From Mercurialis annua (Eukaryota; Streptophyta; Magnoliopsida; Malpighiales; Euphorbiaceae): a stretch of DNA of 64,000 nucleotides. The notes beneath the pieces were generated by a model. The model saw only the letters and a list, made by a program, of their open reading frames with translations, did not search any database and was not told where the DNA came from. The stretch is taken from the NCBI RefSeq assembly GCF_937616625.2, contig NC_065571.1:54855651-54919650 (forward strand), in the 5' to 3' direction. Below, one piece after another: positions 21,913 to 32,400 of the stretch (the stretch's first letter is position 1; every line of letters starts with the position of its first letter). A program made the translations under genes and the position numbers.

Positions 21913-22176
21913 TTCCCTCTATTTTTTTTAGTTGTCAATTTAGTAAAAATTGTACATATTAAGAAAGTGGGGTTTTTGTCTTAAATTATGAAAGTAAATA
22001 CTCATATAACCCTAATATGTAATAAATAATTTTGTAAATTGAGTCACAAAGTCATTTATTAGGGGAGGGATAAATTTAGAAGATAGTAGCTAATGTTATC
22101 TTAAATTCTTAAAAAGATAACTATTGATGAAAAAACACATTTGTCTAAAGTGACAACTAAAAAAGAATGGAGGGAG
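21913..22176. mobile_element. Stowaway-like MITE (Tc1/mariner type)
   Basis: Left end TTCCCTCTATTTTTTTTAG and right end AAAAAAGAATGGAGGGAG are inverted; both are followed inward by AGTTGTCA or TGACAACT. TA dinucleotides flank both ends (21911-21912 and 22177-22178). It abuts the right target duplication of the Mutator-like element at 20171-21903. Confidence 0.8.
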
Positions 22177-22733
22177 TATAATATTTATGTGTAATGTCAA
22201 AGGCTATTTTAATGTTGACTTCTATATATTTACAAAGACCAGATCAAGTGAATATCTATAAATAGATAATTCTAACTCATTTCTGTATTTTGAAAAAAAT
22301 TACAATAATTAATTTAAAATCTCTCAAGCCAAACTTTTCTTAAAAAAACTCAACTAATGTTGTATTTTTTTCAATAAAAGAGAGCCAAATTCTTGGTTAA
22401 CTTTTTCAAACGTAAACTTCATTTTCTTTGGTTAACTAAGATTGATTTGAATTAAAATTCTCACATTAAGAACCGACTATTTTGATAACTGTTAGGTTTC
22501 AACACCTGATAATATAATTAATATAATGAGAAGAGGGAATTCGAACCTGTGGGAACAATACCTAAAATATATATTCTTAAATATTTTTGAATTTATTTGA
22601 AATTAATGTTGGATATCTTAATATATCTTGCATGTTCTCATATTGTTTTGCGTCAAATAATTAAATAGCCATCGCATACTTTCTTGTGGTCAATAGATCA
22701 CCAACCCTAATTTTATATTCAAAACAACGAGTT

Positions 22734-22843
22734 TTTTTTTTTTTGATAATTTGGAGAGGGGGGAGCGCTTGTGGGAGGAATCGAACCCACGACCTAGCAA
22801 TTTGCTGCTTAGCGCTTATACCATTTGAGCTATAACTCATTGG
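22734..22843 (-). mobile_element. tRNA-derived SINE, family A, best-preserved copy
   Basis: The minus strand reads AATGAGTTATAGCTCAAATG, with box A TAGCTCAAATGG, then box B GGTTCGATTCC about 35 bases later, a short C-rich body and an A-tail (T-run at 22734-22744 on the plus strand). It is flanked by a perfect 16-bp direct repeat TTCAAAACAACGAGTT (22718-22733 and 22844-22859). The long perfect duplication shows a fairly young insertion. It lacks a proper acceptor stem, so it is not a tRNA gene. Confidence 0.88.
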
Positions 22844-22859
22844 TTCAAAACAACGAGTT

Positions 22860-23932
22860 AGGATAATGTTTTACGTATTTTGTGACAAAACATGGGTAGG
22901 TAAATCATAAAGAAAAAAAAAAATCCTAACAACCTAAATCTGTTCTATAGCCAATATTTTATTTTATAGAACTACGGTTATATTTAATTGAGTCAAATTA
23001 AGTTGAAATATTCTCAAACTTGAACATCATTAAATTCTTAAACTAAAATCTAACTCGTACTTAATCAAATTTTATTTTTTCAGTCAAATTTAGTAGACTA
23101 TTTAGAATTGCTCTCGACTCGGTCCGACTAAATATGTAACGTTAAATTGAGTATAAAAATAAAACCATATATTATAAATATAATACGTATAAATATATTT
23201 ATAAAAAATAAATTTTATCTAAATAGACTTGCAAATTCATCAGACTGATTATTTTAATATTTAAATTTGATTCGACAATCATTCAAGTTTGATATCAACT
23301 CCATGTACTATCAAATTGATTCAAAATTAACTTTAAATAGTTTGTGAGTGGAGTAGGTTTAATCACTTACATGTTACCACGTATCAATGAAGCACCCTTA
23401 GTCAACCCAGCTTAGCACAATTTAAAACAATCAAACTACTATTGTGAACCAGTATTATTTCTAGTTTAAAAATTTACAAGAGGGGTTATAAAAATTTAGT
23501 ATGCGAAATTCTATTGTTGTTTTGTTTTTAATTACGATATTTTATTTGTTTATCATCAAACGACATTTGATAATTTATTCATCCAACGGTGGTAGATGAA
23601 TTAATAAAGCAATGTTTAGTTTAAAAAAAAAAACAAGTATACAAAATCCTTCTACAATGTAATCAACTTATAGCAACAACTGTAATAATCTGTTGTTAAA
23701 TGTACTAATTAAACTGTTGTCTTACATCTATTACAATGTTTTAAATTTTACACATTCGTAGTTGCTGCAATAAATTTATGGAACTAATATAACATAATTT
23801 TAGTTTATTATAACAAAAATAAAACCGCTTCAATTCATAACAAAAATAGCAATTACAGAGTATCTATTCTAGCAGTTTGAAATGAGTTTTAGACAATAAT
23901 TCTTTTTTATGTGGAAACAATTGGGTTAATCA
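22860..23932. other. AT-rich spacer without a gene
   Basis: No open frame or repeat of note in either strand. Confidence 0.45.
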
Positions 23933-24297
23933 CCAAAAAAACCCCACCTTTTAGCCCCTTTTCAGTTGCACCCTGACGTTATAATTTTGTTAGCTGCACC
24001 CTAATTCGTACCTTTGGGTTTCAATATCACCCTCAAAATTAAATTGGACTCTTTTTCACTCGGAAAAAATTCATAAAAACCCTTATATAGTACTCGTTTG
24101 AGCTTTTTTCCACACAAAAAGTTAAAAATGGATGACTTATTTTTACTTTTTCCAAATGAAAAAGAGATCAATTTAGTACTTAAGGGTGGAATTGAAAACT
24201 AAAGGTGCGAATTAGGATGCAACTGATAAAATTGCAACGTCAAGATACATTTGAAAAGGGACTAAAAGGTGGGGGAGTTTTTAGTGATTAATTAGCC
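23933..24297. mobile_element. Mutator-like foldback MITE (TTAATCACC / GCACCCTGACGTT family)
   Basis: Tips GGGTTAATCACC and GGTGATTAA-type (AGTGATTAATTAGCC). The arms contain CCCCACCTTTTAGCCCCTTT and its complement. Perfect 9-bp target duplication GAAACAATT (23924-23932 and 24298-24306). Confidence 0.87.
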
Positions 24298-24532
24298 GAA
24301 ACAATTTGAATTGTTATCTACGCAACATTTTTATTATTTCATGCAACGGTTTGAATGAAACTTGAGACAATGATAGATAGATATATAGAAAAAATGCTTT
24401 AATTTTTTATATATTATAATTTCAGTAAATATTATATCAATTTAACCTTTTTTAATCATTTTAATAATGATTTAAGAGTCATACTTGTCTTTCAAACAAC
24501 CTCAAAATATATTTAAGTAAAGATAAAATAAA

Positions 24533-24924
24533 GGCCTAATTACTTAAAAAAACCCCACCTTGAAATAATTTTTCGTTTATACCCTGACTTAGGAAAAAGT
24601 TCATTTGTACCCTTTTTTTGATTTTTGTTTTCAATTGTACCCCAAAATTTTATTTTTTTGGCAATTTAATTAATTAAAAGATGAAAATATTAAAAATAAT
24701 TAAATAGAAGGGTTATATCATCTTTTTTTTATTGGAAAATACAAATAAGTTAAAAAAAATGAACGATTATTTTAAGCTTTTTCTAAATAAAAAAAATTCA
24801 ATTTAGTGCTTTAGGGTAAAATTGAAAATAAAAAATCAAAAAAAGGGTACAAATGAACTTTTTCCTAGGTCATGGTATAAACGAAAAAATATTACAAGGT
24901 GGGTTTTTTTTAAGTAATTAGGCC
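24533..24924. mobile_element. Mutator-like foldback MITE (GGCCTAATTAC tip)
   Basis: Tips GGCCTAATTAC and GTAATTAGGCC are perfect complements. The arms contain AAAACCCCACCTTG and GTACCC blocks related to 23933-24297 and 53046-53549. Perfect 9-bp target duplication TAAAATAAA (24524-24532 and 24925-24933). Confidence 0.88.
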
Positions 24925-25679
24925 TAAAATAAAAACCAATTTTTTTGTTGAAAATTATAAATTACATTACAAACAATAGAATATATATTTATAAAAAAAT
25001 CATAATAAACTAGAAAGATTTTGAATTATATATAATTCGTTCATTGAATTTTAATTCACAAATACAAAATATAAAATTACTATATCCAAACTTGCTTTTG
25101 CTTAGTGAAACTTATTTTACGGATCTCATGAAACTGTGTGGCATTAATTCATTGCTTAACGAAACTTATAAATCATATACAACTAATACATTTTATATTT
25201 TATCATTTTTGTATGGTCATATATATTAATTTATTTAATTTTAAGTTTTTTAATTTTATATCTAAATAGTATCATATATAAATGACGATAAAGATAAAAA
25301 GAGAGAAACTATATACAATAATCTCGAATAAATCACGATAAATAAAATATAAATATATAAATCATGTGCATCGCACATACACAACAAACTAGTTAGTTTC
25401 TAATATTCTTTTTGAATCCATCAAACTTCATTAAATCGAATATGAAACACTTACATTTTGCAAGAAATTCGGGAAAATTCAAAAACTAAATCCGGTGATC
25501 TGACATGGAGAAGACAACGTGTTGCATGATTCACAGATCTACTTACGAAAAAAAAAATTATCTAATTGTTTCGACTTTAAAGTGCAGTTTTCGGTCAAAC
25601 TTCTCTATCACCCGCAAACTGATTTTTGAAATCAGAAACTACAATCATGATAACAGATACCACCACCACCTAAAAAAGC

Positions 25680-26568
25680 GGGAGAAGGGGTAAACATGTT
25701 CTGATCGTTTAGGGTATGGAGCAAATAGGCACTCTTTGAATTTCAGATCTCAATTAAGCGCTTAACGTTGTAAAATCAGACCATATAACCCCCTCCGTGT
25801 AACAGCGTTAATGAAACGTTAGTTTCTGCCTACGTGAAATGACCATATCATATTTTACGCGGCCAAACGAAAGCATATGTCCATATGGTTTAAGATGAGA
25901 GCAAATATGCCACTATAGTTTAGGACGGAAGCAAATAAACCCTTTACGAATTTTCGTTCTCAATTAAGCCCCTGAATTTCAAAATCAGCACATCAAAACC
26001 CCTTTGTCTAACATCGTTAATGAAACGCTCTATGTCATTACTCCATGGCTACGTGGAATATCCATATCATTTAATATCTTAGATAAAAAAAATCGCGTAA
26101 CTTACTCATTTTTAAAGTTTAAAAATTATTTTATTTTTCAAATACAATTTTAGAGATCTTTTTAGCCTTTTATTCATATTATATATGTTCTCTTAGACTC
26201 TTCTCCTTTCTTTAGAAAAAATTATATGCACCATTCGTCTGAAGCCCACACATGAAAAAAGTATGAAAAGATCTCTAAAATTTTATTTAAAAAAAATTGA
26301 ACTTAAAATTAAAGGAGTAGGACACGTGGAAAATATTATTTAAGATATTAAATGATATAAACATTTCGCATAAGCATGAAGTAACAGCATGGCGTTTCGT
26401 CAACGATATTAGACCAAGGGGATTGGATGTGCTAATTTTAAAACGTTAAGGGTTTAATTGAGATCGAATGATTTTGAAACATTAGAGGCTTAATTGAAAT
26501 TTGAAATTCAAAAAGGGCCTACTTGCTCCATACCTTAAACGATAGGGGCATGTTTGCCCCTTTTCCCC
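25680..26568. mobile_element. Foldback element, probably Mutator-like
   Basis: Left tip GGGAGAAGGGGTAAACATG and right tip CATGTTTGCCCCTTTTCCCC are inverted. The arms (TTTAGGGTATGGAGCAAATA, TCAATTAAGCGCTTAACG) pair with the right end, and the left arm theme recurs internally near 25885-26060, so the element holds a second, nested repeat pair. Flanks TAAAAAAGC and TAAAAAGCC are close to but not a perfect 9-bp duplication. Confidence 0.65.
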
Positions 26569-26583
26569 TAAAAAGCCCTTTAT

Positions 26584-26705
26584 AGAAGGCCTAATGGTAA
26601 AAAAAAACCCAAACCTTTACGACTTTTTGCAATTATATTCAAACCTTTTAATTTTTGTAATAATATCCAAATTGTATTTTTTTTATTGCAATAATATCCA
26701 AATCT
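26584..26705. mobile_element. Single-ended fragment of the GGCCTAATGG foldback family
   Basis: GGCCTAATGGTAAAAA and the CCAAACCTTTACGACTTTTTGC arm match the left end of 16622-17001, but no right end is present. Truncated copy. Confidence 0.7.
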
Positions 26706-27016
26706 ATCTTTCACAGAGACAGGACAGCAAACCTTTCATATAAAAAGAAAGAAGTAAAATTATATAAAAAGACGAACAATGAAATACATAAATAAAAACA
26801 AAACAAAAAATACATAGTCCATAAACGATTTCATCTTTATTGTTGAAAAATCTCCAATCTATCTTTAATTCTTGATTGAATAAAATTGAATTGCAGTTGC
26901 ACTTCATCGATAAATGTCAATTCATAAAAAAAAGATTTGGCTACTTATTATAAATTAAAAATTTCTATATTATAATAAACCATTACCAAAATAGTGTTTT
27001 ATATAACTATGGAAAG

Positions 27017-27716
27017 TAGGGGTGAGCACGGTTCGGGGGAATCCGGGAATTACAAATCTCCGGAACCAAACTAAAAATCGGGGATATCAAAAATTGGATC
27101 TCCGGATCCGTACCAATAATCGGTTCGGTTCGGAGATTTTATTTTTCTATACGGTTCGGTACGGGGATTCGGTCCTAATGGTTCGGTACAGATATCACTA
27201 AAACCACGGATATTTTTTTATTTAAAATGTGATCTCTTCTATATTATAATATATTATTTTGACTTTTAAAATTAATTAGCTACTCATTCATTCATTTTTT
27301 TATATTTTCAACTATCACAAGTAAATAATCATCAATAAAATAAAAAGGCACAACATGTATATTATCGTTCGATTTAATATTAATTTTTTGATTATTTGAT
27401 AAGGGTACTTTTATATATTTTCAAGTCTAAAATTATATCATTTTTGTTAAAACTATGTAATTTGGTCAATGATAGAAAATAATGAATATGTGCTGTTCAT
27501 ATTAATTTATAAAAAATACTTTTAATAATTATTAAATATTTGACAAATTCATATAATTTTCATTGAAATATATAAGTATTTTATTTTTATGTAAATAATA
27601 ATTTTTTTTATATATATAGACTAATATTTTTAAAATATATTATTTAATTTTATAAAACAATTTTAATTTTTAGTAATTCAAAGTTAATACAAATATAATA
27701 ATCAAATGAAAAATAG

Positions 27717-27758
<42 letters not shown>

Positions 27759-27976
27759 CCGGTTCTTCGGTTATAAGTTCGGTATTTCGGTTCGGTACAG
27801 TTCGGTTCGATTCTCGGTACGGTTATTTATAAAAGATCCAGAACCGTATCAATAAAATTTTCGATACGGTTCAGTTCGGGAAAAGTGAATGTCAATGGAT
27901 ATTTTTCGGTCCTGGATATTTCCGGTTCGGTTTTCGGTTTGATTTTGGAGATATTGAGGATCCGTGCTCACCCCTA
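27017..27976. mobile_element. hAT-type non-autonomous element
   Basis: Ends TAGGGGTGAGCACGG and CCGTGCTCACCCCTA are perfect inverted repeats, and an 8-bp target duplication ATGGAAAG flanks them (27009-27016 and 27977-27984), the hAT signature. The subterminal regions are full of TTCGGTTCGG or CCGAACCG repeats. The AT-rich centre has a (TA)n run at about 27720-27755. No transposase is encoded. Confidence 0.9.
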
Positions 27977-28039
27977 ATGGAAAGAGAGGAGTAATAGAAT
28001 TCTATAAAAATAGAAATTCTAATGGGTATCTCATAAATA

Positions 28040-28864
28040 GGCCAAATGCATATTTGGGTCCCTGCACTTGTCGTCTTTTCTAATTTGGGTCCCTGCACTC
28101 AAAAACATCCATAGTAAATCCCTGCACTATCAAAAATGACCATAGTAAGTCCCTCCGTCTTATTCTGTTAGAGAGTGAGCCCCAAACACTTTTTTTTGAG
28201 ACTGGTGATATGTATATTATACAATTTTGCCAATTGGATCCTTACACTATAATTATTTGCTAATTGAGTCCCTACACTATAAATTTTAATTAAAAAATTT
28301 TATTATTCAAAACTTAATTAGATTATTATTTCATTAATTAAATTAAATTAAAATATAGTAATTTTTAATAGACACATTAAATAAATAAAAACATAAAAAA
28401 ACACTTTTATTTTAATTAGTTAATAAATTTAAAATAATTAATATTTTAAATTATATTTAAAAAAAATTGTTAATAGTCGGAGAAAATTTTAATATTAAAA
28501 ATGCTAAAAATTAAATAAAAAATTAAATAAAAAATTATTAATATTATTTGATGATAGAAGGACCCAATTTGAATATTTTTTAGTGTAGGGACTCAATTTC
28601 CAAAACAATTATAGTGCGGGGACGCAATTTGGATATTTTTTAGTGTAGGGACTCAATTTAAAAAATAATGACAGTGCGGGGACTCAATCACACATTTTGT
28701 ATCGGTTAGTTTTTAACGTCATCTACGTTCCGTTTACTTGCTTAGCGATAGGGACTTGAAATAGATATTTTTGATAGTGCGGGGATTTACTATATATATT
28801 TTTGAGTGCAGGGACCCAAATTAAAAAAGACGACAAGTGCAGGGATCCAAATATGCGTTTGGCC
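28040..28864. mobile_element. Mutator-like foldback element directly upstream of the F-box gene
   Basis: Tips GGCCAAATGCATATTTGG and CCAAATATGCGTTTGGCC pair with few mismatches. The arms (TTGGGTCCCTGCACTTGTCG and GACAAGTGCAGGGAYCCAAA types) run for over 100 bp each. Perfect 9-bp target duplication TCATAAATA (28031-28039 and 28865-28873). The interior has two or three further repeats of the TGTAGGGACTCAATTT type. The element ends only 43 bp before the F-box ATG (after its target copy), so it sits in the leader or core promoter. Confidence 0.92.
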
Positions 28865-28916
28865 TCATAAATATGTATCAAAACGCATAATTACTCAATT
28901 ACGTAAACAGACAGCA

Positions 28917-29135
28917 ATGGTAGATTACATATCAGAATTACCAGAACAGTTAATTCATCACATAGTCTCCTTCCTACATTGGACAGATGCGTTTAAAATC
29001 AGTGTATTGTCCACCCAATTCAGATCTGCAATATTATCATCTCCGATCATAGATTTTGACGAAGGTAATAATAATAGCGAACAAAGCAATATTAATATCT
29101 TGTTAGATAATGTTCCTGATTTTCTCCGTTGTCGC
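28917..29135 (+). pseudogene. F-box/LRR/FBD gene, 5' part of exon 1 (interrupted by a retrotransposon)
   Basis: 73 codons from the ATG, beginning MVDYISELPEQLIHHIVSFL. Residues about 5-45 are an F-box (ISELPEQLIHHIVSFLHWTD, then SVLSTQFRSA), which in plants binds the SKP1/ASK adaptor of SCF ubiquitin ligases. Reading stops at 29135 where a copia element begins. The frame is at a codon boundary there and is continued by 33772 onward once the element and one GTCGC copy are discounted. As it stands, translation would end at the TGA formed by the first bases of the LTR. The upstream in-frame open stretch is transposon sequence, so the ATG at 28917 is the real start. Confidence 0.85.
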
Positions 29136-29358
29136 TGATAAAGCTATACTATAGCACACGGTTTGCAGCTGACTTGTAGTGTTCATTAAATACACAACTT
29201 CTATTATATAGCTGTACATTTTTAGATATAGTTAAACACTTCAATATCTATCTTGTATAATAAGAGTTCTAACTCTTACCATTCACTTGCTGTATATATA
29301 GCCTTGTACCATTGATTAATAAGATCATTCATTATTAATCTCATTCAATACTTCTTTA
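29136..29358 (+). repeat. 5' LTR of the copia element
   Basis: Starts TGATAAAGCTATACTATAGC and ends ATACTTCTTTA. It contains a TATATATAG motif near 29293-29301 that could serve as the promoter for the element transcript. Confidence 0.95.
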
Positions 29359-29408
29359 TGGTATCGGAGCCATAATTGGTTCAACAACCTTTTTTTTTTC
29401 CCGTCAAT

Positions 29409-32400
29409 ATGTCTTCTAGTATTCTACCCATTGTTAATTCTCAGTTTTCACTTTCCTCTTTACCAAATGCTGCTGCTAATCTTCCAATCAAACTCAACTC
29501 TACAAATTATTTAATATGGCAGGCTCAACTTCTTCCCCTGCTCAACAGCTATGATTTAGCAAAGCATATTGATGGTCGCCTCGAAGCTCCACCGGCAACT
29601 CTTGAGAACGAACAACCAAATCCAGGTTTTCTCACCTGGTTTCAACGTGATCAACTCGTTTTGAGTTGGATTATTGGATCGATGAGCGAGAATTTCGTTC
29701 CACAAATTATTGGAGCCACTAGTGCTCGACAGGCGTGGCTTAAACTGGCAGCCACCTATGCCTCTGGTTCAAAGGCGCAAGTTCGCACAATAAAATCCAA
29801 TTTTTATCGACTTCAAAAAGAAAATAGTGAAGGTATTTCTGCCTACATTCAACGTGCTAAAGGCATGTTTGATCAACTCGCTGCCTTGCGCAGTCCTGTA
29901 CTTGAGGACGATCTCGTCCAAGTCATCACAAACGGTTTAGATTCTACTTACCGTCCTTTTGTTCGTTCCTTGGAGAACCGCCTTGATAGTGTCTCGTTTG
30001 ATGATCTTTATGGGCTTCTTTTGAGTGAGGAGTCTAATTTACTTTTAGAAAAGCCTATAAAAGAAGCAGCCACATCCTCTGCATTTGTTGCATCTAGTCC
30101 TATGCCTAATCAATTCCGCTCTTCCCAATATCAGCGTGGAAGGGGTAGACAGCGTGGTCGCGGCCGTAATTCCAACTACTCTCGCCAGTATCAGTACAAT
30201 TCCTCTAGCAATCCATCATTCGATACCACCACAGCTACATGTCACAATTGTAATGGTTATGGCCATATCTCACCACAATGTCCTTCTCCAAAAGTGCCTC
30301 GTGATACTCGACCAATTCTTCCCAAACCAAACAGCAATATGGCAGCTGCTTCTTCCAATCAGCAATGGATCATGGACACCGGAGCGACACATCATATTAC
30401 TCCTGATTTGGAGAATTTATCTCTTCATACAGATTATGCTGGTCCTGATGGCATAAAAATTGGCAATGGTACAACACTTTCAATTTCTCATATTGGTGAT
30501 TCATATTTTAATTCTTGTCGTTCTTCTTTTCACTTAAATGACATGTTACATGTTCCTCAAGCTAGTAATAATTTGCTTTCTGTTTCTGCCTTTACTAAAA
30601 CTAACAATGTGTCTATTGAATTTTTTCCCACTTTCTTTGAAATCAAGGATATCCGCACGAAGGCTTTGCTCCTCAAAGGCCCGAATGATAGTGGACTTTA
30701 CTCCATGTTTTTGCAGCCTACGTACGCGCCTGCAATTCCAAAACAAGCTCATTTATCCTCATTATCTCTCTGGCATGCTCGCCTTGGTCACGCCAACTTG
30801 CGCACTGTTCGACAAGCTTTGCATCAGTCTAATATTTTTGTTTCTTCTAATAATAGTTCTAGTCTTTGTCATGCTTGTTCAATTAGTAAGAGTCATAAAC
30901 TACCATTTCCGGTTTCTAATTATCAAGCTAGAGGTCCTTTAGATTTAGTTTGTTCTGATGTCTGGGGTCCGTCTCCATTTGTTTCTGTTGACGGAAAACG
31001 TTATTATGTTATTTTTTATGATCATTTCAGTAAATATTCATGGATTTATTTTCTTACTTATAAATCTGAGGTATTGAATGCTTTTATCAAATTTCGTCAT
31101 GTCGTTGAAAAATATTTCAATAGTTCCATTAAACAATTTCAAGCAGACTGGGGTGGAGAATTTCAAGCTCTCACAGGCTATCTTTCTGACAACGGTATTA
31201 CTCAAAGAAGTTCCTGCCCTAAAACTCCAGAGCAAAATGGGTGTGCTGAACGAAAACACAGACATATTGTTGAAATGGGTCTTTCATTGCTGCATCATTC
31301 TTCTGTTCCTAAGAAATATTGGACCTATGCATTTGATACCGCTGTCTATACAATTAATAGATTGCCTACTCCTATCCTCAACAATAAGAGTCCTTACTTT
31401 GTCTTGTTTGAATCTGTACCCAATTATAATGAATTACGTGTTTTTGGCAGTTTATGTTATCCTTGGCTACGGCCGTATGCTCCAAATAAATTAGCGCCTC
31501 GTTCCGCTAAGTGTGTATTTCTTGGTCACAGCAAACTTCATAAAGGTTATTTTTGTTTAGATTTTGTTACCAAGAAAATTATTGTCTCACGCCATGTAAT
31601 CTTTGATGAACAGGTGTTTCCATTCAATGATGTGTCGCAAGGTGTTTCTCCAGCATCCATCCCTGCTACTATATTGCTGCCACCATTTTCTACAACTCAA
31701 AATTCCTTACCAAATCAACCTACCAGCTTGTCTGATTCCTCCACAGCTGAACCAATCAGTCCGCAAACTCCTTCGACAACTCCTTTGATCCAAAATAATC
31801 CGACCACTCCACATACCGACCACAACACCACGACCACATCTACCTCTCCTGGTCTACCGCTGCTAGTTGATTTGTCTAAATCTAACTCTGACCAGCCCTC
31901 TTCCTCTTCACCAATAATACACCGCAAACATCATATGATAACAAGACTTCAAACTGGATCTTTAAAGCCAAAAAATTTCATTTCTGCTATTCAACCAGAA
32001 ACTGAACCAAGTTGTTATACTCAGGCTGCACGCAGTAGTGTTTGGCGCAAAGCTATGGCTGAGGAAATTGATGCTCTTGTTGCTAATCATACTTGGGATT
32101 TGGTTCCTTTTTCAAATCAACCAAATGTCATTGGTTGTAAGTGGGTTTTTCGAATTAAATACACCTCTGATGGTAAACTTGATAGGCACAAAGCTCGACT
32201 AGTTGCTAAAGGGTTTCATCAACGACCCGGACTTGATTACAATCATACTTTTAGTCCTGTTATTCGACCGGCAACAATTCGGTTGATTTTATCTTTAGCT
32301 GTTTCTAATGGATGGGTAATTCGTCAATTGGATGTCTCCAATGCCTTTCTCCATGGATCTCTGGATGAAGAAGTTTATATGCACCAACCTCAAGGCTTTG

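Noticed and set aside
22734..22843. Possible tRNA gene
   Set aside because: Boxes A and B are present but there is no paired acceptor stem; the A-tail and 16-bp target duplication show a SINE.
28806..28916. N-terminal extension of the F-box frame
   Set aside because: It encodes the arm of the Mutator-like foldback; the F-box family starts at the ATG at 28917.
29376..29408. Earlier start of the copia polyprotein
   Set aside because: No ATG in this stretch; the first in-frame ATG is at 29409.
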